A stretch of DNA of 64,000 nucleotides, taken from assembly GCF_003207855.1 (NCBI RefSeq), contig NZ_NKTZ01000010.1:37111-101110 (forward strand), written 5' to 3'. Below are positions 27,696 to 37,486 of this stretch, in pieces (the stretch's first letter is position 1; each line of letters starts with the position of its first letter). The notes under the pieces were generated by a model. The model had not been told where the DNA came from, made no database searches, and worked only from the letters and a program-made list of their open reading frames with translations. Source of the DNA: Komagataeibacter rhaeticus. GTDB lineage: Bacteria > Pseudomonadota > Alphaproteobacteria > Acetobacterales > Acetobacteraceae. The translations under genes were made by a program, and so were the position numbers.

Positions 27696-27756
27696 CCCCA
27701 CGCAGGCAGGGCAACCCCGCGCAGCCCGGTCAGCAAGCGCCGGCTGGGCGGGCGCC

Positions 27757-28899
27757 CTATGGCAGCCCGCTTACCCCCTGCACCGCCCAGTCCCAGTCAT
27801 AGAGTTCCAGATCGTTCATGGTCTTCCCTTCGGCCACGCGCAACTGGCCATGCTGGTCATGGATCGGGCCGGCAAAGGGGGACCAGCCCGCCATGATGCG
27901 TGCGCGCACGCCATCCGCCCGGTCTCGCACATCCTGCGGTACGCGCTGGCCCCACGGGTCACGGTCCACGCCATTGCCCATCATCAGCAGTTGCGGCACG
28001 GGCCGCCACGTACCCGCCAGCCGCGCGCGGACCTGCGCGATGTAGAACTGCGCGAAGTCCAGCACCACGGACGCCACATAGGCATCCGGCCCGAACTGGC
28101 GGATGTCCTTGTTCCACATTGCCGCCCACAGCCCGCGTTCCTGAGCCACATGCAGGTAGCCTGCCTCGTCCATGATGCCGAACAGGAAGTCACACCCCTT
28201 GTCCGCCAGCGCGTTGGCGGCCTGGATGGCGGCCTGCGGGTCGAACCAGGCATTGATGCTGATGACCTGCATGGTGGCATCGGGGTTGACCGTGCGGGCA
28301 CCCAGCAGCGCGGCATTGGCCCCGGCATAGGCCGAAGGCAGCGGGAAGGAGGCGATGAACCCCAGCTTCCCGCTTCTGCTCAGCAGCCCCGCCGCCACGC
28401 CAATCACGTAGCTGACATACCAGTGGGCAATGTAATACCAGCTTACATTGCCGCGCAGCGGGCGGCCATCGCACTGCATGAAGGCCGTCTGCGGCGCGCG
28501 GGCGGCCACATCGGTCAGGAAATCCCCGTAATCCGCCCCGGTCATGACCAGCTGCGCGCCCTCGGCCACGAATTCGCGCAACAGCCGGGTGGCATCGGCG
28601 GAATAGGGCATGCTTTCCACATAGACCGTGCGCAGGCGCGGAAAGGCCCGGCGCACGGCCTGTAGCGCCACATGGTGCATTTCGGTCCAGCCGCCATCGC
28701 TGGTCGGGCCGACATAGCCCAGCGCCAGCAGCGCGTCCTCCTCCGCCACCGGGGGCATGGGGGGCACGTTGGCGTACGGGGCGGCAAGGGCCGCCAGCAG
28801 CCCTTCGGTCGTGGTGGCGGCATGGCCGTGGCGCGGCACGAAGCCGGAGGCCACGGCCGCCCCCGCCGTGGCCAGAAGCCGCCTGCGGGGCAGGATCAT
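27757..28899 (-). CDS. BMP-family (PnrA-like) substrate-binding protein
   Basis: 380 residues. A twin-arginine-type leader (RRRLLATAGAAVASG) precedes a periplasmic binding fold with GYVGPTSDGGWTEMHH, YYIAHWYVSYVIGVAAG, GKLGFIASFPLP and INAWFDPQAAIQAANAL. The family binds nucleosides and related purines for ABC import. No permease or ATPase gene lies in the cluster, so it must use components encoded elsewhere or serve as a sensor. It overlaps the hydrolase gene by 4 bases and is the last gene of a three-gene operon. Confidence 0.85.
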   Translation of the reverse strand: MILPRRRLLATAGAAVASGFVPRHGHAATTTEGLLAALAAPYANVPPMPPVAEEDALLALGYVGPTSDGGWTEMHHVALQAVRRAFPRLRTVYVESMPYSADATRLLREFVAEGAQLVMTGADYGDFLTDVAARAPQTAFMQCDGRPLRGNVSWYYIAHWYVSYVIGVAAGLLSRSGKLGFIASFPLPSAYAGANAALLGARTVNPDATMQVISINAWFDPQAAIQAANALADKGCDFLFGIMDEAGYLHVAQERGLWAAMWNKDIRQFGPDAYVASVVLDFAQFYIAQVRARLAGTWRPVPQLLMMGNGVDRDPWGQRVPQDVRDRADGVRARIMAGWSPFAGPIHDQHGQLRVAEGKTMNDLELYDWDWAVQGVSGLP

Positions 28900-29657
28900 G
28901 CGGTCCGTCCCTGTGCAAAGGGCAGGATATGGGCCAGCGTGCCCATGGGGTCGGCCACCTGCGGGGCGTGGCCGGTATGCATGCTGACCACCCGCGCGCC
29001 GGGCACAAGGGCCTGCATGCGGCGCTGCACGGGCAGGATGACGGAACGGTCGCCCGTTGCTTCCACATACAGGCGCGGGATGCGGCCAAAGCGTTCGGCC
29101 GTAAGCCGTGCGCGCAGGTCCAGCCCGCCCAGCCCCTGTGGCGTCAGGCAGCGGGAGGCGGCAATGGCCACATCGGGCGGGCAGTCATGCAGGAAGATGG
29201 CAACGGCGGCTTCCGGCGGCACGACGGATACAACACCCGGCTCCGGCCAGCGCAGCCAGGGGTTGATGCCCGTGGCATCCGGGTGGTCGGCCACCATCCG
29301 CGCCACCACCTGCCCGAATCCCACGCCCGAAGGCAGCATCATGCCCGCCAGATAGGCGATGCGCCGCACCCGCCCGGGCCAGCGCTCGGCCACGGCGGAG
29401 GCCACGACCCCACCGCCCGAATGGGCCACAAGGCTGACCGGGCGGCCAAGCCGGTCCATCACGTCGCCCACATGGGCCACGTAGCGTTCAAGGCTGGCAT
29501 CGCGCGCGGGCAGCCCGTCCACCCCGTTGCCCGGCAGGTCAACCGCATGGACGGGAATGGCGGTATGCCGCCGCCATGCATCCACAAAGCGCGCCCATGC
29601 CCACGCCCCCTGCCACGCGCCGTGGATCAGGATGACCGGATCGTCCCCGCCGCTCAT
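28896..29657 (-). CDS. Alpha/beta hydrolase
   Basis: 253 residues. ILIHGAWQGAWAW is the oxyanion region, VAHSGGGVVAS holds the nucleophile serine near residue 79, and TGHAPQ near the C terminus has the catalytic histidine. The pattern is that of esterases related to plant methylesterases and hydroxynitrile lyases. It overlaps both neighbours by 4 bases (ATGA), so translation is coupled to the oxygenase and the binding protein, suggesting one pathway. The substrate is unknown. Confidence 0.8.
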   Translation of the reverse strand: MSGGDDPVILIHGAWQGAWAWARFVDAWRRHTAIPVHAVDLPGNGVDGLPARDASLERYVAHVGDVMDRLGRPVSLVAHSGGGVVASAVAERWPGRVRRIAYLAGMMLPSGVGFGQVVARMVADHPDATGINPWLRWPEPGVVSVVPPEAAVAIFLHDCPPDVAIAASRCLTPQGLGGLDLRARLTAERFGRIPRLYVEATGDRSVILPVQRRMQALVPGARVVSMHTGHAPQVADPMGTLAHILPFAQGRTA

Positions 29658-30631
29658 CGGCCATAGGTCCGGGCGTACATGGCGCGCAGGTGGTCCTCTA
29701 CCGTTACGGGGGGCCAGAGCGGAGCCTCCCCTTCAGGCACGCAGCCCGGCAGGCAGGCAATGACCTGATCGGGGTTGCCGGTATGGAAGAACGGTACCGA
29801 ATAGCGTTCCCGCCCCGATGTGTTGATGACCCGGTGCAGGGTGGAGCGGTAGCGGTTGTTGGTCCAGCGCGCGATCATGTCCCCCAGGTTGACGACAAAG
29901 CTGCCGGGAATGGGGGCAGCGTCCAGCCAGGTGCCATCGGCGGCCCTGACCTGCAGGCCGCCACTGTCATCCTGCAGCAGCAGGGTCAGGCCGCCAAAAT
30001 CGGTATGGGCACCCGCCCCCTTTTCCCCCGGCAGGGGGCGCGCGGGCTGCGGCGGATAATGCAGCAGGCGCAGCGTGGTCAGCGGGTCGTGGCAGAAGGC
30101 GGCGAAATAATCCTCCGCCAGCCCCAGTGACAGGGCGATGCCGCGCATCAGCGTTTCGGCCAGACGGGTCATGACGGTGCTGTATTCGCTCATCACCGCG
30201 CGAAAATCCGGCAGTGCGGCAGGCCACTGGTTCGGCCCCTGATTGAAGCGCCCGGCCCGCACGGCCGGGTCATCCAGCGGTTTTTCCGGTCCGCTATAGA
30301 ACCCTTCCTTCACGTCGGGCGGCGTGCCCGGCTCCAGCGTCTGGTCACGCAGCGGCTCGTAGCCCCGGTTGCACGGCGAACGGTTCTTGTGCACCGCCAG
30401 CCTGTCCGCCATGGGCAGGGCGAAGAACTGGCGCGACTGCGCGAACACGGCGGCAATCAGTTCCGGCTTCACGCCGTGGTCGACGCAATAGAAAAAACCC
30501 GTTTCGCTACAGGCGGCATGCAGCGCGCGACCGACCGCCGCGCGGGCCTGCGGATCGGGCGACTGAAGGCCCGCCACCGAAATGACGGGCAGTGTCCGCG
30601 CGGGGACGGCCCACGTGGTGTGCTGCATCAT
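29654..30631 (-). CDS. 2-oxoglutarate/Fe(II)-dependent oxygenase, isopenicillin-N-synthase family
   Basis: 325 residues. The N-terminal DIOX_N part includes ETGFFYCVDHG. The iron triad is HTDFGG (His, Asp) plus the histidine of STLHRVIN, and RERYSVPFF supplies the arginine and serine that bind 2-oxoglutarate. Members hydroxylate or desaturate small molecules. First gene of the operon with the hydrolase and BMP-family protein and beside two purine deaminases, so a modified purine or nucleoside is a reasonable substrate; this is inference. Confidence 0.85.
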   Translation of the reverse strand: MMQHTTWAVPARTLPVISVAGLQSPDPQARAAVGRALHAACSETGFFYCVDHGVKPELIAAVFAQSRQFFALPMADRLAVHKNRSPCNRGYEPLRDQTLEPGTPPDVKEGFYSGPEKPLDDPAVRAGRFNQGPNQWPAALPDFRAVMSEYSTVMTRLAETLMRGIALSLGLAEDYFAAFCHDPLTTLRLLHYPPQPARPLPGEKGAGAHTDFGGLTLLLQDDSGGLQVRAADGTWLDAAPIPGSFVVNLGDMIARWTNNRYRSTLHRVINTSGRERYSVPFFHTGNPDQVIACLPGCVPEGEAPLWPPVTVEDHLRAMYARTYGR

Positions 30632-30707
30632 GAAAGGGTCCCCCGGCTTGATGGTTCAGGCACGCCCCCCGGCGGCCCTGTGCCCCATTGGAGGGCAGTA
30701 CGGCCCG

Positions 30708-32057
30708 TCAGTCCAGCTTCTGTATGCGCCGTGCTTCCCGCGCATGGCGGTGCAGGGCATCGGCCAGGCCGGATTGCAGGGGGCGCCCGTCTTCCACCAG
30801 CACCTGGCCATTGACAATGGTGGTGCCCGCGACCATCGGCCCGCAGCGCAGCCAGGCCTCGACCGGGTCTGTCATGGCGCCTGCCAGCGCCACCGGGCTG
30901 GACTGCCAGATAACCAGGTCCGCGCAGGCGCCGGGGCGCAGGTGGCCGATCTCGTCATCCCAGCCCAGGCAGGCGGCGCCGCCACGGGTCGCCATGTCCA
31001 GCGCGTCCCGCGCCACCATGGAGGCGGGACCATTGCGGATGCGCCCCAGCAGCATGGCGTTGCGTGCCTCCATCCACATGCAGGCCATGTCCGTCGTGGC
31101 CGAACCGTTGGTGCCCAGCCCCACATTCATGCCCCGTTCGCGCAGGTCCATGGCATCGGCGCTGCCATTGCCGATCATCATGTTGGAACTGGGGCACTGG
31201 ACCATGCCCACGCCCGCGCGGATCAGGCGCTCGGCCTCGGACGTGGAGGGATAGATGTAATGCGCGATCCATGCGCGCGGCGTGGCCCAGCCCATCCGCT
31301 CGAAATGCTCGGTGGGGGTGCAGCCGTAAATGCTCAGGCTGTAGTCATCCTCCTCCACATCTTCGGCCAGATGGGTATGCAGGCGCAGGTCGTCACGTTC
31401 GGCCATGGCCAGGCAGTCGCGCATGATCTGTTCGGATGCGGAAAACAGCGAGACCGGGCCAAGCGCCACCCGTGTCATCGCGCCGGGCGCGGGATCATGG
31501 AATCTGGCCACCACGCGCTCGCAGTCGGCCATGATCGTGTCCTCGTCCTGCACCACGGCGGCGGGGGGCAGGCCGCCATTTTCCTGTGACCGGGTCATGC
31601 AGCCCCGCGTGGCCAGGAAGCGGAAGCCGATGTCACGCGCGGCGGCGAACCCCGCATCCATCAGGTACGGACGCGGATGCACGTACATATGGTCGGTGGA
31701 CGTGGTGCAGCCGCCCAGCAGCAGTTCCACCATGGAAATGTAGCTGGACAGGTAGACCGCTTCCCCGTCCAGTCCGGTCCAGAGGGGATAGAGCGTTTCC
31801 AGCCATGAAAACAGGCCATTGCGCGTAACAGGGGCATAGGCGCGTGTCAGGTTCTGGAACATGTGGTGGTGGGCGTTGACCAGCCCGGGCGTGACCAGCC
31901 GCCCCCTGGCGTTGATGATACGCGCGGCCGCCGGCATGGGCTGGCCGGGGCCACCTGCGGAATGGACGCGGTTCTTTTCGATCGCGATCCAGCCGCCGGC
32001 AATTTCCCAGTCACGGTCCAGGTAAAGGTGGGCATCACAAATCAGGATATCGATCAT
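30708..32057 (-). CDS. 8-oxoguanine-deaminase-like amidohydrolase
   Basis: 449 residues of the SsnA/TrzN/8-oxoguanine deaminase group. PGLVNAHHHMFQNLTR gives the first metal histidines, CTTSTDHMYV and RLHTHLAED the next histidine and the shuttling glutamate, and IAHYIYPS a further histidine. At the position where this group has a metal-binding aspartate (GLGxDGS) the sequence reads GLGTNGSATTD, asparagine instead. Either the metal site is altered or the activity is lost. Family members deaminate 8-oxoguanine to urate or hydrolyse triazines. It stands 76 bases upstream of the oxygenase operon on the same strand. Confidence 0.8.
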   Translation of the reverse strand: MIDILICDAHLYLDRDWEIAGGWIAIEKNRVHSAGGPGQPMPAAARIINARGRLVTPGLVNAHHHMFQNLTRAYAPVTRNGLFSWLETLYPLWTGLDGEAVYLSSYISMVELLLGGCTTSTDHMYVHPRPYLMDAGFAAARDIGFRFLATRGCMTRSQENGGLPPAAVVQDEDTIMADCERVVARFHDPAPGAMTRVALGPVSLFSASEQIMRDCLAMAERDDLRLHTHLAEDVEEDDYSLSIYGCTPTEHFERMGWATPRAWIAHYIYPSTSEAERLIRAGVGMVQCPSSNMMIGNGSADAMDLRERGMNVGLGTNGSATTDMACMWMEARNAMLLGRIRNGPASMVARDALDMATRGGAACLGWDDEIGHLRPGACADLVIWQSSPVALAGAMTDPVEAWLRCGPMVAGTTIVNGQVLVEDGRPLQSGLADALHRHAREARRIQKLD

Positions 32058-32967
32058 TACTTACCCAGGTTACTCCAGTCCAATCGCCGGTGGCCTGCAT
32101 CTGGCCGCCACCTGCTGCTCCGGTTTCCGGAGGTTGGATATCGAACATTACTTAAGTGATTTATGTATGTATTTTTTTCGGAACATGCCATCATCATGTC
32201 AGCGTGTCCATATGTATAGACGGGAATATTTTTCGGAATACAGGACAAGACAACCCCGGATTGCAGAAAATTAAATAAATGCCAAATTTGAAACACGACT
32301 TGTGCTGCCCGTATTGTGAATTTTTTTGAAAAATAAGATAAAATCCGGCCTGTCCAATGCGCCACAGGGCCAGGACAGGCGGAATCAGAGCAGAAAACAG
32401 TTAATTTATACTTTATGGTATATAAGTTTATGCGGTTCTGGCCCCGGCATTTCCAAAGGAATGACAGGTAAGGTTTAGGAAGGTTTTCCTATTTGGCAAG
32501 TATCCATATCCGGTTTTTCAATGTGCGGATCACCACCCCGGCAGAACCCGGTAAGGGTATTCTGACATAGGGGTTTTCCGTAACCATATCAGCCAGTATC
32601 TGTAAATGACCCGGCGGCCGGACAGGACATCCGTTTCTTGGGCGATATTACATGATTATGTCCAAAATCGGGCGGGCATTACCCCCGGCGGGTGGCGTTC
32701 GGGTTCTCCTGTGGAAGAAACGGACAATATACGCGCATTATAATCAAAAAATTGATAATAAATATTCAGTGTTCCGAGCGTATTGACTACTTGCGGTTGC
32801 GGAAACGCCCGGAAAACCCGGATAATCGCGCGCATGTGATCGGGATGCCCCGGCAAGGCCCGCACCCGGCGGTACGGGGGCGGGCATTGCATGGCACGCG
32901 GTGCTATTTTATCCTTGGTGACATTCCGTCGCGGGCAGGCCCGCACCCATCCGGCAGGAGCCCCCGC
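32058..32967. other. 910-bp AT-rich intergenic region
   Basis: Much poorer in GC than its surroundings, especially 32150-32540 and 32640-32780. It must hold the promoter of the leftward deaminase and that of the rightward deacylase gene. A 102-codon leftward frame at 32057-32365 resembles no family and has no ribosome site. No RNA gene or mobile element is recognised. Confidence 0.5.
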
Positions 32968-33471
32968 ATGACAGGACAGACCAGTGCAACCCGCTTCCTT
33001 GCACGGCACGGCGTGCCGTTTTCGGTACATGATTACGATTACGCGCCCGGTGGCGGGCTGATCGGCATGCAGGCCGCGTCCTCCATCGGGGCGGACCCGG
33101 CCTGCGTGCTCAAGACACTGGTGGTGGAGGTGGACCGCGCCACCCCCGTCTGCCTGGTGGTGCCGGCCGACCACAAGGTGAATTTCAAGAAGGTGGCGGC
33201 CCTGTTCGGTGGCCGCAACGCGCGCATGATGGCGCCGGAGCGCTCGATGGAACTGACCGGATTCCGCGCGGGGGGCACCAGCCCCTTCGGGCAGGCAACG
33301 CCACTGCCCGTGGTGCTGTCGGACGCGGCGATGGGGTTGCCGCATATCTATGTCAATGCCGGTGAACGCGGGCTGGTGGTGCGCATCGCCCCGGCCGACG
33401 CACGGGCGGTGGTGGACGCGCGCGTTGCCGATATTTCCGCCCCCGCCATTCCCGCCCCGCCGGCACCCTGA
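32968..33471 (+). CDS. ybaK: YbaK/EbsC-family Cys-tRNA(Pro) deacylase
   Basis: 167 residues. It hydrolyses cysteine mis-charged on tRNA(Pro). YbaK signatures: VLKTLVVEV with the catalytic lysine near residue 48, VVPADHKVNFKKVA, GGTSPFGQ and HIYVNAGERGL. AGGAG 8 bases before the ATG fixes the start and rules out a longer upstream frame. The nearest gene downstream is an unrelated transporter. Confidence 0.9.
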   Translation: MTGQTSATRFLARHGVPFSVHDYDYAPGGGLIGMQAASSIGADPACVLKTLVVEVDRATPVCLVVPADHKVNFKKVAALFGGRNARMMAPERSMELTGFRAGGTSPFGQATPLPVVLSDAAMGLPHIYVNAGERGLVVRIAPADARAVVDARVADISAPAIPAPPAP

Positions 33472-33530
33472 TCCCGCCTGCCCCGCCGCCACGGCGCGTG
33501 ACCCGATATCGCACGGGCCGGATTGCTGCT

Positions 33531-34448
33531 ATGGCCGGAAGCATGAACACGACCCTGCCTTCCCGCCGGCTGTTCCTTGCCGTGACGGTTGCCATCCTGT
33601 CCTGGGCCAGTGCCTATCCCGTCGTGCGGATTGCCCTGCGTGGCATCCCGCCGGTGCCGCTTGCGGCCATACGCTATGCGCTGGCGGCGCTGATTGCCGT
33701 GGCCTGGCTGGTGCTGCGCCGCCAGCCACTGCCCGCCGCGCGCGACATGCCGCGCCTGGTGGCGTGCGCGGGCATCGGCATTTCGCTTTACAATATACTG
33801 TTCAACATGGGGGAGGTCACCGTGTCGGCCGGGGCGGCCAGCCTGCTCATCGCCTCCTCCCCGCTCATGACCGCGCTGATCGCCATGCCGGTGCTGGGGG
33901 AACGGCTGACCGCATGGGGGTGGCTGGGCTCGCTGCTCAGCCTTGCCGGCGTGGGGCTGATCGCGGGCGGGCAGGCAGGCGGCATCACCTTCGGTTCGGG
34001 GGCGACGCTGGTGCTGGGGGCGGCGCTGTGCTCGGCCACCTACATCATCCTGCTGCGCCAACTGCTGCGCCGGTATGACGGGCTGACCTGCATGGCCTAT
34101 ATCCTGATCATCGGCGCGGTGCTGCTGCTGCCATGGCTGCCGCGCGCCTGTGCCATCACGCTGCGGGCATCATGGCCATGCGTGTGGGCGGTGGTGGAAC
34201 TGGGTGTCTTTCCCGCCGCCATCGGTTACGGGGCGTGGACTTTCGTGATCGGGCAGATGGGGGCGGCACGCGGTTCGGCGCTGCTGTACACGCTGCCGCC
34301 GGTCACCATGGTGCTGGCCTTCCTGCTGACGGGCGAGATACCGGGCCTGCGTACCCTGTGCGGTGGCGCGGTCGTGATGGCGGGCGTGCTGGTCATGAAC
34401 ACATGGGGCCACCCGGCACGCAGGGCCACCACCCCCACCAAAAATTAA
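33531..34448 (+). CDS. EamA/DMT-family transporter
   Basis: About 305 residues with ten membrane spans in two repeats (EamA domains at about 10-140 and 155-290). ILSWASAYPVVRIAL opens the first, and ALCSATYIILLRQLL the second. Family members export amino acids or metabolites; the substrate is unknown. Three starts are possible (33498 GTG, 33531 and 33543 ATG); none has a strong ribosome site, and 33531 is a compromise. Confidence 0.8.
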   Translation: MAGSMNTTLPSRRLFLAVTVAILSWASAYPVVRIALRGIPPVPLAAIRYALAALIAVAWLVLRRQPLPAARDMPRLVACAGIGISLYNILFNMGEVTVSAGAASLLIASSPLMTALIAMPVLGERLTAWGWLGSLLSLAGVGLIAGGQAGGITFGSGATLVLGAALCSATYIILLRQLLRRYDGLTCMAYILIIGAVLLLPWLPRACAITLRASWPCVWAVVELGVFPAAIGYGAWTFVIGQMGAARGSALLYTLPPVTMVLAFLLTGEIPGLRTLCGGAVVMAGVLVMNTWGHPARRATTPTKN

Positions 34449-34495
34449 CCTTTGTGCCGCATAACCCCCTGACCATGGATGAAGGACAGGGATGC

Positions 34496-37456
34496 ATGAG
34501 GGCTGTTTCCTCCACGCTCGCGGAAACGGCTGCCGGATGGGCCGCGTTCGACCCTGCATGGTACTGCACGCGCCATGCCGCCCTGCTGGACACGCTGGGG
34601 GTGGAACCGGGGGAAGCCCACGCCTTCTACACCACCCATGGCGCGGCGCTGGGCCATTCACCCAACGCGTTCTTTGACGAGACATGGTACCGCCAGGCCT
34701 ATCCCGGCGTGGCGCGAGCCATAGCGCAGGGCATATGGCCCAGCGGCTTCGCCCATTACCTGCAGGCCGGGCTGCGCACCCACAGCCCCCACTGGCTGTT
34801 TGACGAACACGCCTACCGCGCAGCCTGCCCCGACCTGACGCAGGCCGTGATGGAGGACGGGGGCTACCGCAACGGCTATGACCATTACCTGCGCGCGGGT
34901 GACGGGGAAATGCGTACCGGATCGTGCTTTTTCGATCCCGTCACCTGCCTTGCCCTTGTACCCGAAAACGGGCGGGATGCAGCAGCCCATCCCTTTGTGG
35001 ACTACCTGCTGCGCGGCATGGCCGCCATGCCCGACCGGGCGGTATCGGTCTATTTCGATGCCGGATGGTACGTGCGGACCTATCCCGCGGTGCAGGCCGC
35101 GATCGACCGGGGGGAATGGCTGTGCGCCCTGCACCATTACCTGTGCAATACCACGCCGCTGGCGTTTGACCCGGGGCCGTTCTTTTCCGAATCCTTCTAT
35201 GCCTCCGTCAATCCCGACGTGCTGGAAGCGGTGGAAAGCGGCAGGCTGCGCAACGGCTATGCCCATTACCTGAGTGACGGGGTGTTCGAGCAGCGCAAGC
35301 CGTGCTCCATGCTCGACCTTGCGGCCTATATGCGTGACCCTGCGGTACAGGCGGACCTGGCGGCCGGCCGCGCGCGCGACGGGCTGGGCCATTACCTTGT
35401 CGCCCGGCCCGACCTGCGCCCGCCCCCCGCCCCCCCCGTGACCGAGGAACAGACCCGCGCCCTGTTCCGCCACATGTGCGCGGTGCGGCTGCCGCTGCTG
35501 CTGGGGGGGCGGATCGACTTTGCCAGTGACGCCCCGCCGGAACTGAGCGTGATCATCATCGCCCACAACCAGTTTGCCATGACGCTGTCCACGCTGGCCT
35601 CGCTACGGGCGAACTACCATGGCGCCATGCAGGTCATCGTGGTGGATTCCGGCTCCCGCGACGGGGTGGCCAGTATCGAGCGGCATGTGAAGGGCATCGA
35701 GGTGCTGCGCTTCGCGGGCAATATCGGCTTCGTGCGCGGGTGCAACGCCGCCCTTGCGCGGGTGCGGGCACCGGCCACGCTGTACCTTAACAATGACGTG
35801 GACCTGCAGTTCGGCGCCATTGCCAGTGCGCTGGCCCGGCTGGGGGCGGAAGACACGACCGGGGCGGTGGGCGCGCGCGTGCTGCGCACCCACGGCATGC
35901 TGCAGGAGGCGGGCAGCATCATCTGGCGTGACGGTTCGGTGCAGGGCTACATGCGCGATGCCCATCCCGCCGTGCCGGAAGCGGGCTTCGTGCGCGCGGT
36001 GGATTTCTGTTCCGGCGTGTTCCTGATGGTACGCACCGACATACTGCGCACGCTTGACGGTTTTGACGAAGCCTATGCCCCCGCCTATTTCGAGGAGACG
36101 GACCTGTGCATGCGCATCCGCGCGCTGGGCTACACCATTCTGTACGATCCTGCCGTATGCCTGGTGCATTATGAATGCGGCACGTCGGATTCCACCAGTG
36201 CGGCAAGGCTGATCGCGCGCAACAGCACCCTGTTCACCCGCAGCCATGCCCGCCCGCTGCGGCGCAAGCTCATGCGCCACCCCGCCCTGCAGGCCCGCGC
36301 GCGCCATGCCGATGGCGGAGGACGCCACATCCTGTTCATCGAGGACCGGCTGCCACTGCGCCATCTTGGCTCGGGCTTTACGCGTTCGAACGACATCATC
36401 GCAACCCTTGCGGCGCTGGGCTACCACGTCACGGTCTACCCGGTCTTCCGCCCGGTAGAGGACGCGGCCACGCTGGCCACCGCCTTCCCCCCCGGCGTGG
36501 AGGTGATCCATGACCGTGAACTGCCCGACCTTGCCGCTTTTCTGGAAGACCGCGCGGGCAGCCTGGATGCGATCTGGATCGCGCGCACCCACAATGCCGC
36601 GCGTCTGGCCAGTATCCTGAACGACGCCGCCGCCGCCATTCCCGCAGGTCGTGTCATTGTCGATACCGAGGCCATTGCCGCCTGCCGGGACGAGGAATAT
36701 GCCCGCCTGCACGACCGGCCGCCCGGCCAGCCCCTTGCCCGGCGGCTGGAGGCCGAACTGGCCCCCCTGTTCGTGGCGGACCGGGTGGTGGCGGTCAATG
36801 ATGCCGAGGCCCGGCTGCTGCATGGCGCCGGGTTCGATAACGTATCGGTGCTGGGGCACATGCAGGTGCCACGCCCCACCGGGCCGGGATGGGCCGCGCG
36901 GCGCGATATCCTGTTCCTGGGCGCGGTGCATGACATGGCTGCGCCCAATCTTGACTCCCTTGCCTGGTTCAGCGGCGCGGTGCTGCCCCTGCTGGTGGAC
37001 CGGCTTGGCCCGGGCATACGCTTTGGCGTGTGCGGCCATGTCAACCCGCGCGTGGACCTTGGCCCGCTGCGCCGCCACCCCAATGTCAACCTGCTGGGGC
37101 AGGTGGCCGATACCGCCCCGGTCTATGACCACCACCGCGTGTTCGTGGCCCCCACCCGCTTTGCCGCGGGCATTGCCTATAAGCTGCATGAGGCGGCGGC
37201 CAACGGCCTGCCGGTGGTCGGCTCCCCCCTGCTGTGCCGCCAGGCAGGGTGGCAGGACGGGCAGGACATGCTCTGCGCCGACGTGACCGACCCGGCCGCC
37301 TTTGCCGCGCAGGTGGTCCGCCTCTATCAGGATCAGGCGCTGTGGGATACGGTGCGTGACAACGCACTCCAGCGCGTGGCGCGCGAACACGCCCCACAGG
37401 ACTACCGCACCCGTGTGGCCGAAATCATGGCGGAGGTATTCGCCCCGCCGGGCTGA
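34496..37456 (+). CDS. Two-domain glycosyltransferase with N-terminal repeats
   Basis: 986 residues. Residues 15-310 consist of about seven copies of a 35-60 residue unit with the pattern FD..WY...YP.V..A...G....HYL..G. A GT2 domain follows (about 345-600; LSVIIIAHNQ, VVDSGSRDG, the DxD-type YLNNDVD, then EETDLCMRIRALGY), and then a GT4-type domain (about 610-980; HILFIEDRLP, GFTRSNDI, KLHEAAANGLPVV). Proteins of this build make or modify surface polysaccharides, with rhamnosyl-type transfer common for the GT2 part. GGACAGG lies just before the ATG. The frame extends upstream through the transporter gene, which is shadow. It is followed closely by a Nudix gene. Confidence 0.85.
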   Translation: MRAVSSTLAETAAGWAAFDPAWYCTRHAALLDTLGVEPGEAHAFYTTHGAALGHSPNAFFDETWYRQAYPGVARAIAQGIWPSGFAHYLQAGLRTHSPHWLFDEHAYRAACPDLTQAVMEDGGYRNGYDHYLRAGDGEMRTGSCFFDPVTCLALVPENGRDAAAHPFVDYLLRGMAAMPDRAVSVYFDAGWYVRTYPAVQAAIDRGEWLCALHHYLCNTTPLAFDPGPFFSESFYASVNPDVLEAVESGRLRNGYAHYLSDGVFEQRKPCSMLDLAAYMRDPAVQADLAAGRARDGLGHYLVARPDLRPPPAPPVTEEQTRALFRHMCAVRLPLLLGGRIDFASDAPPELSVIIIAHNQFAMTLSTLASLRANYHGAMQVIVVDSGSRDGVASIERHVKGIEVLRFAGNIGFVRGCNAALARVRAPATLYLNNDVDLQFGAIASALARLGAEDTTGAVGARVLRTHGMLQEAGSIIWRDGSVQGYMRDAHPAVPEAGFVRAVDFCSGVFLMVRTDILRTLDGFDEAYAPAYFEETDLCMRIRALGYTILYDPAVCLVHYECGTSDSTSAARLIARNSTLFTRSHARPLRRKLMRHPALQARARHADGGGRHILFIEDRLPLRHLGSGFTRSNDIIATLAALGYHVTVYPVFRPVEDAATLATAFPPGVEVIHDRELPDLAAFLEDRAGSLDAIWIARTHNAARLASILNDAAAAIPAGRVIVDTEAIAACRDEEYARLHDRPPGQPLARRLEAELAPLFVADRVVAVNDAEARLLHGAGFDNVSVLGHMQVPRPTGPGWAARRDILFLGAVHDMAAPNLDSLAWFSGAVLPLLVDRLGPGIRFGVCGHVNPRVDLGPLRRHPNVNLLGQVADTAPVYDHHRVFVAPTRFAAGIAYKLHEAAANGLPVVGSPLLCRQAGWQDGQDMLCADVTDPAAFAAQVVRLYQDQALWDTVRDNALQRVAREHAPQDYRTRVAEIMAEVFAPPG

Positions 37457-37486
37457 CGGCGCATGCAGGACAAGGCAGGACGCCCC

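Noticed and set aside
26301..27701. 466-codon leftward open frame
   Set aside because: Antisense to guanine deaminase, whose catalytic motifs are complete.
32057..32365. 102-codon leftward frame in the AT-rich gap
   Set aside because: No ribosome site, no family resemblance, and the region is better explained as promoter DNA.
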